NCBI RefSeq assembly: GCF_900106785.1
Contig: NZ_LT629841.1
Location: 119,266-183,265 of the forward strand
Length of the DNA: 64,000 bases
Source of the DNA: Prevotellamassilia timonensis
GTDB lineage: Bacteria > Bacteroidota > Bacteroidia > Bacteroidales > Bacteroidaceae
Direction: 5' to 3'
Shown: in pieces, positions 49,840 through 57,207 of the stretch
Numbering within the stretch: position 1 is the first letter of the stretch
How the letters are laid out: each line of letters opens with the position of its first letter
Notes under the pieces: generated by a model
Told to the model about the DNA's origin: nothing
What the model saw: the letters and a program-made list of their open reading frames with translations, nothing else
The model's database searches: none
Translations under genes and position numbers: made by a program

Positions 49840-50757
49840 ATGCCCGAATTACACATCAACCGCAACGATGCTCAAAAGAGCAAATACGAACAAGCATTCG
49901 ACAAGTTCAATCTTCACCTCGACGACGCCCAGGTTAGCACCCAAGTACACAAACTCGTGGCCGACAACCGCAGCAAATACAACACCCCCGAGGTGCTCAA
50001 GCAGCTGCTCAGCACCGTCGAACTGACCACCCTCAAGGTGACCGACTCACAAGAGAGCGTGCTCCAGCTCACCGAGCGCGTCAACGAGTTCTCTGATGCG
50101 CACCCCGACCTCCCACCCCTGGCCACCATCTGCGTATATCCCAACTTTGCAAAGATAGTAAGCGAGAGCCTCGAAGCCGACGGCGTCAAGGTAGCCTGCG
50201 TGGTAGGCGGTTTCCCATCGTCACAAACATTCATCGAAATCAAGACCGCCGAGACTGCCCTTGCCGTACACGACGGAGCCGACGAGTGCGACTGTGTGCT
50301 CAACGTGGGCGCCTTCCTCAGCGACGACTACGAAACCTGTGCCGACGAAATTGAAGAGATAAAAGCCGCCTGTGCCGACAAGCCCCTCAAGGTCATACTC
50401 GAAACGGGAGCCCTCAAGTCTGCCATCAACATCAAGCGCGCCGCAATACTCGCCATGTACGCCGGTGCCGACTTTATAAAGACCTCTACAGGCAAAATAG
50501 AGGTCGCTGCCACGCTCGAGGCAGCCTACGTGATGTGCACCGCCATCAAGGAATATTACGACCTCACAGGCACGTTTATAGGCTTCAAGGCTGCCGGTGG
50601 CATCAAAACCACAGCCGAAGCCATAGACTTCTATACCGTGGTACGCGAAATCCTTGGCGAGGACTACATCAAGCAGGGCCTCTTCCGCATCGGCACAAGC
50701 CGTCTGGCCAACCTGCTCGTCAGCGACATCTTGGGCGAGGACGCAAAGCCCTTCTAA
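49840..50757 (+). CDS. deoC: Deoxyribose-phosphate aldolase
   Basis: This 305-residue class I aldolase cleaves 2-deoxyribose 5-phosphate to glyceraldehyde 3-phosphate and acetaldehyde in deoxynucleoside catabolism. The Schiff-base lysine lies in AGADFIKTSTGK, with a second catalytic lysine in GFKAAGGIKT. ECDCVLNVGAFLSDDY is the conserved strand with the catalytic Asp. The protein has an N-terminal extension of about 50 residues compared with the ~225-260 residue family members, as in many Bacteroidetes. It follows the mazG-like gene by 43 bases. Confidence 0.95.
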   Translation: MPELHINRNDAQKSKYEQAFDKFNLHLDDAQVSTQVHKLVADNRSKYNTPEVLKQLLSTVELTTLKVTDSQESVLQLTERVNEFSDAHPDLPPLATICVYPNFAKIVSESLEADGVKVACVVGGFPSSQTFIEIKTAETALAVHDGADECDCVLNVGAFLSDDYETCADEIEEIKAACADKPLKVILETGALKSAINIKRAAILAMYAGADFIKTSTGKIEVAATLEAAYVMCTAIKEYYDLTGTFIGFKAAGGIKTTAEAIDFYTVVREILGEDYIKQGLFRIGTSRLANLLVSDILGEDAKPF

Positions 50758-50777
50758 AGCCGCCCCCACACACCAAC

Positions 50778-50826
50778 AAACCGGGCTGCATTCTGCCATA
50801 CATTGGCAAAATGCAGCCCGGTTTTT
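50778..50826. terminator. Bidirectional terminator between deoC and the prenyl synthase gene
   Basis: AAACCGGGCTGCATT pairs with AATGCAGCCCGGTTT over 15 bp with a 17-base loop. T5 follows on the plus strand, and an A-run on the other side gives U on the minus strand. The two convergent genes end 21 bases (deoC) and 52 bases (prenyl synthase) away. Confidence 0.9.
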
Positions 50827-50877
50827 GTATCTTTGAAAAACGGCCCTACCATGGGCGTTTCACAGCATCACATATCG

Positions 50878-51852
50878 TTACAAAGAGCGTTCCACTACAA
50901 AGTCGATGTAGCCTCTGAGCGCCTCACGCACCTCAGCGTTATGCCAAGTGTCGAGCAGCGACAAAGCCTGTGCGTGAAACTCCTCCATGCGCCGCTGCGC
51001 ATATTCAATGCCGCCATGCGCTTTGGTATAATCCACCAGCGCTGCAATGTCGTCGGCCGTGGCCTCGCCATTTTTTACACGCATGGCGAGTGCTCTAACT
51101 TCCTGGTTATCAGCGTTATTGATAGCATATATAGCCGGCAGGGTAAGCTTACCCTCGCGCATGTCATTGCCCGTAGGCTTGCCAATGCGGTTGTCGGCAT
51201 AATAGTCAAAAATGTCGTCCCTGATTTGGAAACACAGGCCCACAATCTCGCCAAAACGCTTGGCGCGCGCCACATACTCAGCATCGGCACCAGCCGATAT
51301 GGCCCCTAATTCGGCACAAGCCGCAAAGAGCGCCGCCGTTTTGTGGTGAATGATATGAAAATAAGCCTCCTCGGTGATAGCCTCGTTGCGGATATTAGCC
51401 AACTGGCAAATCTCGCCCTCCGAAAGCGTGCCACCCAGGCGCGAAATAATCTCCACCACCCCGATGTTGCCCGTCATGGCAGCCTGCAGCAGCGAAGTCG
51501 ACAGCAGGTAGTCGCCCACCAGCACTGCCACTTTGTTGTCATACACAGCATTCACCGAGCGTTGTCCGCGTCGTTCGCCACTCTCGTCCACCACATCGTC
51601 GTGCACAAGCGAGGCTGTGTGCAGCAGTTCGAGCGTCACCGCCGAGCGTAGCGAGTCAACCGAAACGTCCCCCAGCTCACGAGCCATCAGCACCACCAGT
51701 AAGGGGCGCATCATTTTGCCCTGACGCCGGCGCACATAGTCGAGCGCCTGGCCCAGGAAATCATCATCGTGAGTCAGTGCGTTGTCAAACAAAGCCTTGT
51801 ACTGAGCCATCTCCTGCAACACAGGTTGGCGAATTGCTGCTAATTTGTCCAT
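50878..51852 (-). CDS. ispB: Polyprenyl diphosphate synthase (octaprenyl-type)
   Basis: This 324-residue trans-prenyltransferase elongates farnesyl diphosphate with IPP to make the quinone side chain. The first Asp-rich motif is LVHDDVVDESGERRG (DDxxD), and the second is QIRDDIFDY (DDxxD-like). Other family features are GKMMRPLLVVLMARE and LLSTSLLQAAMTG. Length fits long-chain synthases. Product chain length cannot be read from sequence, so the symbol is by similarity. It is the only minus-strand gene right of 44.5 kb. It is divergent from polA, with 94 bases between start codons. Confidence 0.88.
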   Translation of the reverse strand: MDKLAAIRQPVLQEMAQYKALFDNALTHDDDFLGQALDYVRRRQGKMMRPLLVVLMARELGDVSVDSLRSAVTLELLHTASLVHDDVVDESGERRGQRSVNAVYDNKVAVLVGDYLLSTSLLQAAMTGNIGVVEIISRLGGTLSEGEICQLANIRNEAITEEAYFHIIHHKTAALFAACAELGAISAGADAEYVARAKRFGEIVGLCFQIRDDIFDYYADNRIGKPTGNDMREGKLTLPAIYAINNADNQEVRALAMRVKNGEATADDIAALVDYTKAHGGIEYAQRRMEEFHAQALSLLDTWHNAEVREALRGYIDFVVERSL

Positions 51853-51871
51853 ACGTTTCGGTTTCAGCTTA

Positions 51872-51879
51872 CAAAAGTA
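51872..51879 (-). promoter_or_regulatory. -7 box of the prenyl synthase gene
   Basis: Minus-strand TACTTTTG is followed by TAAGC, the same 13 bases that occur on the plus strand in the divergent polA promoter (51914-51926). It is 19 bases before the start codon. Confidence 0.6.
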
Positions 51880-51913
51880 GTAAAAACTAACTTATTGTAC
51901 GAGAGTATTTGCG

Positions 51914-51921
51914 TACTTTTG
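51914..51921 (+). promoter_or_regulatory. -7 box of polA
   Basis: TACTTTTG followed by TAAGC, identical to the box on the other strand at 51872-51879. The leader is about 25 bases. Confidence 0.6.
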
Positions 51922-51946
51922 TAAGCATAATAACAATATATAAGCT

Positions 51947-54715
51947 ATGCAAACCCTCTATCTGCTCGACGCCTACGCGCTCATATACCGCGCTTACTAT
52001 GCACTGATACGCTCGCCGCGCATCAACTCCAAAGGTCAGAACACCTCGGCCGTGTATGGTTTTGTCAACACACTCAACGATGTACTGAACACCGAAAAGC
52101 CCGATTTCATCGGCATTGCCTTCGACCCCGCCGGCGGCACCTTCCGCCACGAAGCCTACCCTGCCTACAAGGCCCAGCGCGAGGCCACGCCCGAAGACAT
52201 AAAGTGGGCCGTGCCCGTTATCAAGGACATCATACGCGCCTACAACATACCCATTCTCGAAGTGCCGGGCTACGAGGCCGACGATGTGATAGGCACACTG
52301 GCCATGAAGGGGCGTGAGGCCGGACTCGAAGTGCACATGGTCACCCCCGACAAGGACTATGCCCAACTGGTGAAACCGGGCATTTTTATGCGTCGTCCCG
52401 GCCATGGCGCCTCAGCCATGGAGAAACTCGGCCCCGACGAAGTCTGCCAAAAATACGGCATCAGCCACACCGACCAGGTGATTGACCTGCTCGGCCTCAT
52501 GGGCGACACCGCCGACAATGTGCCGGGTTGCCCCGGCGTAGGCGAGAAAACCGCCGTCAAGCTCATCACCCAGTTTGGCTCGATTGACAATCTGCTCAAC
52601 AGCACCGACCAACTCAAGGGAGCCATCAAGCGCAAGGTGGAAGAGAACAAAGAGCAAATCAGTTTTTCTAAATTCTTGGTCACCATCAAGACCGACGTGC
52701 CAATCGACCTCAACCTCGATACCTTGCACACCACCGAGCCCAACAAGGAGGCCTTGCGCCCGATTTACGAAAATCTGGAATTTCGGGCCTTCATCAAGAA
52801 ACTCGATGACAAACCTGCCGAAGTGCAAAAAAGTGTGAGCGAATGGGGCGCTCTCTTTGACGCGCAGCCCGACAACTGCGCAGACGAGCCAAAAGAAATC
52901 ACGCAAAAAACACTCAATGACGTGCCACACACTTACATTCTCGTTGATAATGAGAGTGATGCGCAGCAGCTTTGTGAGCATTTATTGACTTTCAGCACGG
53001 TAGCCATCGACACCGAAACCACCTCAATCGATGCCATCAGCGCCAAATTGGTAGGATTAAGCTTTGCCGTCGACGGCGGCAAGGCCTGGTACGTTGCCGT
53101 TCCACGTGAAACGGAGGAAGCGTGCCGCATGGTTGAGATTTTCCGTCCGTTGTACGAAAGCCCCGACACGCTCAAAGTAGGACAGAACCTCAAGTACGAC
53201 CTCACCGTGCTCCACACTTACGGCATTGCCCTCGCCCACCCCATGTTCGACACCATGCTGGCCCACTACCTGGTACAACCCGAGTTGCGACACAACATGG
53301 ATTATCTGGCCGAGATATACCTGGGCTACCAAACCATACACATCGATGAGCTGATTGGCCCCAAGGGCAAAAAGCAGAAAAACATGGCCGACCTCGAACC
53401 CGCACAAATTTGCGACTATGCCTGCGAGGACGCCGACATCACCCTGCAACTCATGCAACCGCTCAAGCAGGAACTTGAAAAATACCAGCTCACTCATGTG
53501 TTCAACGAGATAGAGATGCCACTCATGCCCGTGCTGGCACGCATGGAGATGAACGGCGTGTGCCTCGACACCAACACGCTGGCCCAAACCGGCCAACACT
53601 TTACGGAGCGCATGCAACAGCTCGAGGCCGACATCTACCAACTGGCAGGTCATGAATTTTTGCTCACCTCGCCGCGCCAGGTGGGCGAAGTGTTGTTTGA
53701 CGAACTCAAACTCAACGAAAAGGCCAAAAAGACCAAGAGCGGACAATACTCCACTGGCGAGGAGGTGCTCGAAGCCATCAAGCACAAGCACCCCATTGTA
53801 GAGAAAATTCTGGCACACCGCGCCTTGAAAAAGTTGCTGAGCACCTACATCGACGCGCTGCCCAAACTCATCAACCCCGCCACGGGCCACATTCACACCT
53901 CGTTCAACCAGGCTGTCACAGCCACGGGCCGACTGTCATCATCCAACCCCAACCTGCAAAACATACCGGTGCGCGGCGACGACGGCCGCGAAATACGCAA
54001 AGCCTTTGTGCCCGAACCGGGCTGCATATTCTTCTCGGCCGACTACTCGCAAATCGAGTTGCGCATCATGGCCCACATCAGCGGCGACGAACATTTGGTC
54101 AACGACTTCCGCGAGGGGCGCGACATACACGCCGCCACAGCAGCCCGCGTATTTCACAAGCCGCTCGACGAGGTGACGCGTGACGAGCGCCGCAAGGCCA
54201 AAACGGCCAATTTCGGCATCATCTACGGCATATCAGCCTTTGGCTTGGCCGAACGCATGGAGGTATCTCGCGCCGAGTCCAAAGAGCTCATTACCAACTA
54301 TTTCAGCACCTATCCAAAGGTGAAGGACTACATGGAACGCAGTGTGGCCGAAGCCAAAGAGCGCGGCTACATTGTCACCGCCTTTGGCCGTCGCCGCTAC
54401 CTGCCCGACATCAACTCACGCAACGCTGTGGTGCGCGGCTATGCCGAGCGCAATGCCGTCAACGCCCCCATTCAGGGCACCGCTGCCGACATCATCAAAG
54501 TAGCCATGATACGCATCGACGAGCGCTTCCGCCGCGAGGGCATACAGTCTAAAATGATACTCCAGGTGCACGACGAACTCAACTTTTCGGTTGTCCCCTC
54601 CGAGCTCGACACGGTCAAGCGCATCGTCATCGACGAGATGGAGCAAGCCTACCAAATGAGCGTGCCATTAGTGGCCGACTGCGGCGAAGGCCACAACTGG
54701 CTCGAAGCGCACTGA
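51947..54715 (+). CDS. polA: DNA polymerase I
   Basis: This 922-residue replication and repair polymerase has all three domains. The 5'-3' exonuclease (about 1-300) has LLDAYALIYRAYYALI, GYEADDVIG and GLMGDTADNVPGCPGVGEKTA. The 3'-5' proofreading domain (about 345-530) keeps the metal-binding pattern (VAIDTETTSID, NLKYDLTVL and YACEDADITLQL), so it is probably active, unlike in some Gram-positive PolA. The polymerase domain has SADYSQIELRIMAHI (motif A), RRKAKTANFGIIYG (motif B, O-helix) and ILQVHDELNF (motif C). A parS-like palindrome is embedded at 53098-53113 within codons for VPRET. Confidence 0.97.
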   Translation: MQTLYLLDAYALIYRAYYALIRSPRINSKGQNTSAVYGFVNTLNDVLNTEKPDFIGIAFDPAGGTFRHEAYPAYKAQREATPEDIKWAVPVIKDIIRAYNIPILEVPGYEADDVIGTLAMKGREAGLEVHMVTPDKDYAQLVKPGIFMRRPGHGASAMEKLGPDEVCQKYGISHTDQVIDLLGLMGDTADNVPGCPGVGEKTAVKLITQFGSIDNLLNSTDQLKGAIKRKVEENKEQISFSKFLVTIKTDVPIDLNLDTLHTTEPNKEALRPIYENLEFRAFIKKLDDKPAEVQKSVSEWGALFDAQPDNCADEPKEITQKTLNDVPHTYILVDNESDAQQLCEHLLTFSTVAIDTETTSIDAISAKLVGLSFAVDGGKAWYVAVPRETEEACRMVEIFRPLYESPDTLKVGQNLKYDLTVLHTYGIALAHPMFDTMLAHYLVQPELRHNMDYLAEIYLGYQTIHIDELIGPKGKKQKNMADLEPAQICDYACEDADITLQLMQPLKQELEKYQLTHVFNEIEMPLMPVLARMEMNGVCLDTNTLAQTGQHFTERMQQLEADIYQLAGHEFLLTSPRQVGEVLFDELKLNEKAKKTKSGQYSTGEEVLEAIKHKHPIVEKILAHRALKKLLSTYIDALPKLINPATGHIHTSFNQAVTATGRLSSSNPNLQNIPVRGDDGREIRKAFVPEPGCIFFSADYSQIELRIMAHISGDEHLVNDFREGRDIHAATAARVFHKPLDEVTRDERRKAKTANFGIIYGISAFGLAERMEVSRAESKELITNYFSTYPKVKDYMERSVAEAKERGYIVTAFGRRRYLPDINSRNAVVRGYAERNAVNAPIQGTAADIIKVAMIRIDERFRREGIQSKMILQVHDELNFSVVPSELDTVKRIVIDEMEQAYQMSVPLVADCGEGHNWLEAH
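53098..53113. promoter_or_regulatory. parS-like site 2, inside polA
   Basis: CGTTCCACGTGAAACG is a perfect 16-bp palindrome and matches the classical parS at 14 of 16 positions (both differences at the ends). It lies in coding sequence 6.5 kb from site 1, as parS sites in coding sequences commonly do. Confidence 0.7.
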
Positions 54716-54730
54716 TAGGAGATAAGCCAG

Positions 54731-54885
54731 ATGGGTCTAATGAGCCTATTGAGCCTAATATGCCTATTGAGCCTAATATGCCTATTAAGCCTAATATGCC
54801 TATTAAGCCTAATATGCCTATTAAGCCTAATATGCCTATTAAGCCTAATATGCCTATTGGGTCTAATATGCCCATTATGCCCAAT
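54731..54885 (+). repeat. 18-bp tandem repeat array upstream of the four-helix-bundle gene
   Basis: About eight copies of CCTAATATGCCTATTAAG (variants with TTGAG or TTGGGT) run in tandem. The period is 18 bp, so unit gain or loss keeps the reading frame. An ATG at 54731 is in frame through the whole array into the downstream gene and would encode repeated SLICLL hydrophobic units. Confidence 0.9.
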
Positions 54886-54943
54886 AGGCACCCCCAAACA
54901 ACAAACCAACCAAACCCAACCAAACAACAAAAAAGAAACTACC

Positions 54944-55525
54944 ATGGAAAAGCGCCCAGTTGACAAGCAATTCCTTCGGCAAGGCAAGGACTACACCACG
55001 CTCATTTGCTACAAAAAGGCGGTGATAAACTACGACATCACCTACCACTTTGCCCACAAGTATCTGGAGCGTGGCGACCGCACCATCGACCAAATGATAC
55101 AGGCGGCGCGCTCGGGCAAGCAAAACATTGTGGAGGGCAACATCGACGGCATCACATCAACCGAGATGGAAATAAAGCTCACAAATGTCAACCGTGCCAG
55201 TCTGCATGAGTTGTTGGAGGATTACAAAGACTACCTGCGCGTACACGGCCTTGAACAATGGCCTGTCAATTCGCCCAAGGCGGAGCAAACGCGACGCTAC
55301 TGCGCCACCCACAATGCCCCCGAGGACTATACACAGAAAATAGCGGAGCGGTCGGCAGAAACGATATGCAACATTGCCATCACGCTAATTCTGCAAACCG
55401 ATGTCATGATAAAGGGACTGATAGAGTGGCAAAAGAACCATTTCAAAGATAAAGGCGGCATAAAAGAGCAATTGTATAATGAGCGACGCAAACAGAGGGG
55501 GGTATTAAAGAGAGAGGAGCAATAA
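54944..55525 (+). CDS. Four-helix-bundle protein (S23/Avd-like, suffix-domain type)
   Basis: This 193-residue, basic, mostly helical protein starts MEKRPVDKQFLRQG and continues with ICYKKAVINYDITYHFAHKYL. Its central helices (RTIDQMIQAARSGKQNIVEGNIDGITSTEMEIKLTNVNRASLHELLEDYKDYLR) show the aromatic/basic pattern of the four-helix-bundle family, whose members occur in 23S rRNA intervening sequences and as accessory proteins of diversity-generating retroelements. A second helical pair follows (AETICNIAITLILQTDVMIKGLIEWQK). No reverse transcriptase is nearby. Start choice: 54944 gives the family N-terminus. The in-frame ATG at 54731 would add 71 residues from the tandem repeat. It probably binds nucleic acid; function unknown. 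Confidence 0.85.
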   Translation: MEKRPVDKQFLRQGKDYTTLICYKKAVINYDITYHFAHKYLERGDRTIDQMIQAARSGKQNIVEGNIDGITSTEMEIKLTNVNRASLHELLEDYKDYLRVHGLEQWPVNSPKAEQTRRYCATHNAPEDYTQKIAERSAETICNIAITLILQTDVMIKGLIEWQKNHFKDKGGIKEQLYNERRKQRGVLKREEQ

Positions 55526-55620
55526 ACCATCTAATACATTGTATAAAACACTTTAAGCACACCGGCAAGCAACAATGCCACAAAGAAAAGAATTTTAATA
55601 ATAATATAAACCATTCAACT

Positions 55621-55893
55621 ATGACGACACACACCACCATTATGCGCGCAGTGCACAACAACCGCAGCACCCTGAGGCTCTGCATATTCATTGCGCTATC
55701 CATCACCCTGACTGTCAAGCCGCAACCCTTGGGCGCATACACCGGTCTGCTGTTTGCACTGTCAGTCATTGTTGGCGCATGCCACATCAGCCAGCTTGCG
55801 CGCAACAAACAAAACTTGTTGCAACTGTTGCAAAAGAGCATATACAGCATACTGTTCAGCCTTGCGCTGCTTGCCATCTGGCTGCTGTCGTAA
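55621..55893 (+). CDS. Small putative membrane protein, 90 aa
   Basis: A short frame begins in a basic region (MRAVHNNRSTLR) and has two or three hydrophobic segments: LCIFIALSITLTV, YTGLLFALSVIVGACHI and SIYSILFSLALLAIWLL. This is a typical small inner-membrane protein layout. I recognise no family. The start may also be the internal Met at residue 8. There is no clear promoter box. The gene lies between the four-helix-bundle gene and a strong hairpin. Confidence 0.5.
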   Translation: MTTHTTIMRAVHNNRSTLRLCIFIALSITLTVKPQPLGAYTGLLFALSVIVGACHISQLARNKQNLLQLLQKSIYSILFSLALLAIWLLS

Positions 55894-55968
55894 GCGACCA
55901 ATGCGCTCTGCGCCCAACGTTGCACGCCACCCCATAAGGCGTGCACACAGCAATGGCAGAGCGATGTT

Positions 55969-56029
55969 ACGGCAACGGGAGGTAGAAAATTCAATCGGAG
56001 CGTTTGAATTTTCTACCTCCCGTTGCCGT
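55969..56029. repeat. 26-bp perfect hairpin with conserved CGGAGC loop (family E), copy 2
   Basis: ACGGCAACGGGAGGTAGAAA...(55969-55994) pairs perfectly over 26 bp with 56004-56029, with loop TCGGAGCGT, then TTTTT. Shared features with 18056-18118 are GGTAGAA/TTCTACC and the CGGAGC loop; the outer stem bases differ. It could act as a terminator for the 90-residue gene. The strand is unknown. Confidence 0.8.
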
Positions 56030-56171
56030 TTTTACGTCCTCCCGTTACCGTTGTTACACCCTCGCGCAACCCGAAAGCCAGCACCCCGTGGCACAAAGCG
56101 GGGTGTGGTGCGAGGCACGCGTGGTAACGAGTTCTTAACAACAACGTTACATCACGTTCATATAGCACACC

Positions 56172-56179
56172 TAACTTTG
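56172..56179 (+). promoter_or_regulatory. -7 box of the phosphatase/TonB receptor locus
   Basis: TAACTTTG matches TAnnTTTG, 43 bases before the metallophosphoesterase start. No clear -33 element. Confidence 0.55.
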
Positions 56180-56221
56180 CAGCGTAAAACAAACGTATAT
56201 ACTACTTAACACAAAGGCTCA

Positions 56222-57184
56222 ATGAAAAAGAACCTGTTCAGTACCACACTGACCATGCTGTGCACAGTGGCCATGCTGCTGGCGGCCACACTGAAAATGC
56301 AAGCCCAAACGCCTGCCGAATGGAAAGCCATGAAGGGCAATGTTACCATGTACATGACCAACGACATGGGGCGCAACGGCTATTACGACCAAAAGCCCAT
56401 AGCCGAACTCATGGGGCACATGGGCGAAACACTCGGCCCCAAATGCGTGCTGGCCGTGGGCGACATACACCACTTTAATGGTGTGGCCTCGGTAAACGAC
56501 CCCCTGTGGACAACCAACTACGAGCAAGTGTACTCCCACCCCGAACTCATGCTCAACTGGTTTCCCGTGCTGGGCAACCACGAGTACCGCGGCAACACAC
56601 AGGCCGTGCTCAACTATGGCACAGTGAGCCGCCGTTGGGTGATGCCCTCGCGCTACTACACCAAGGTAATCACAGGCAAAGGCACAAGCGTGCGTGTGGT
56701 GTTCATTGACACCACGCCCCTCATCGACCGCTACCGCGCCGACAGCATCACCTACCCCGACGCCCACAAGCAGGACATGCAAGCCCAGCTCAACTGGCTG
56801 GACAACACACTCAAGACGGCCCGCGAGGACTGGGTGATTGTAGTGGGCCACCACCCCATTTATGCCCAAACCCCCAAGGCCGAAAGCGAGCGCACCGACA
56901 TGCAAAAGCGCGTGCTGCCCATACTCAAGCGCTACCACAATGTAGCCATCTACGCCTGCGGCCACATTCACAACTTTCAGCACATCAAAATGCCGGCCGA
57001 CGACATTGACTATGTGGTCAACTCCTCGTCATCGCTGGCACGTCCCGTGCAAGCTGTTCAAGGCACCGTGTTCTGCAGTCCGGCCGACGGCTTTTCAGTC
57101 ATTTCGGCCACCAAGGAGCAACTCAACATGTACATGATAGACAAAGACGGCAAGGCCATTCACACCATCAGCCGCCGCAAATAA
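56222..57184 (+). CDS. Secreted metallophosphoesterase, purple-acid-phosphatase type
   Basis: This 320-residue exported hydrolase has signal peptide MKKNLFSTTLTMLCTVAMLLAATLKMQAQ. The calcineurin-like dimetal site is visible as TNDMGRNG (first Asp), VGDIHHFNG (Asp, His), GNHEYRG (Asn, His), VVGHHPIY (His) and ACGHIHNFQH (His-x-His). The NDMGRNGYYDQ start and YGTVSRRWVMPSRYY favour purple acid phosphatases/ACP5-like enzymes over nucleases. It should release phosphate from monoesters in the periplasm or on the surface. The TonB-receptor gene begins 23 bases downstream, so the two are co-transcribed. Confidence 0.9.
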   Translation: MKKNLFSTTLTMLCTVAMLLAATLKMQAQTPAEWKAMKGNVTMYMTNDMGRNGYYDQKPIAELMGHMGETLGPKCVLAVGDIHHFNGVASVNDPLWTTNYEQVYSHPELMLNWFPVLGNHEYRGNTQAVLNYGTVSRRWVMPSRYYTKVITGKGTSVRVVFIDTTPLIDRYRADSITYPDAHKQDMQAQLNWLDNTLKTAREDWVIVVGHHPIYAQTPKAESERTDMQKRVLPILKRYHNVAIYACGHIHNFQHIKMPADDIDYVVNSSSSLARPVQAVQGTVFCSPADGFSVISATKEQLNMYMIDKDGKAIHTISRRK

Positions 57185-57207
57185 CAGCACAGGCAGCATA
57201 CCACATA

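Noticed and set aside
54760-54963. Frame encoding MPIKPN repeats
   Set aside because: An out-of-frame reading of the 18-bp array without any domain. It ends just inside the four-helix-bundle gene.
54731-55525. Diversity-generating retroelement (because of the Avd-like protein)
   Set aside because: No reverse transcriptase, template repeat or variable C-type-lectin gene is in reach. The array is a simple tandem repeat.
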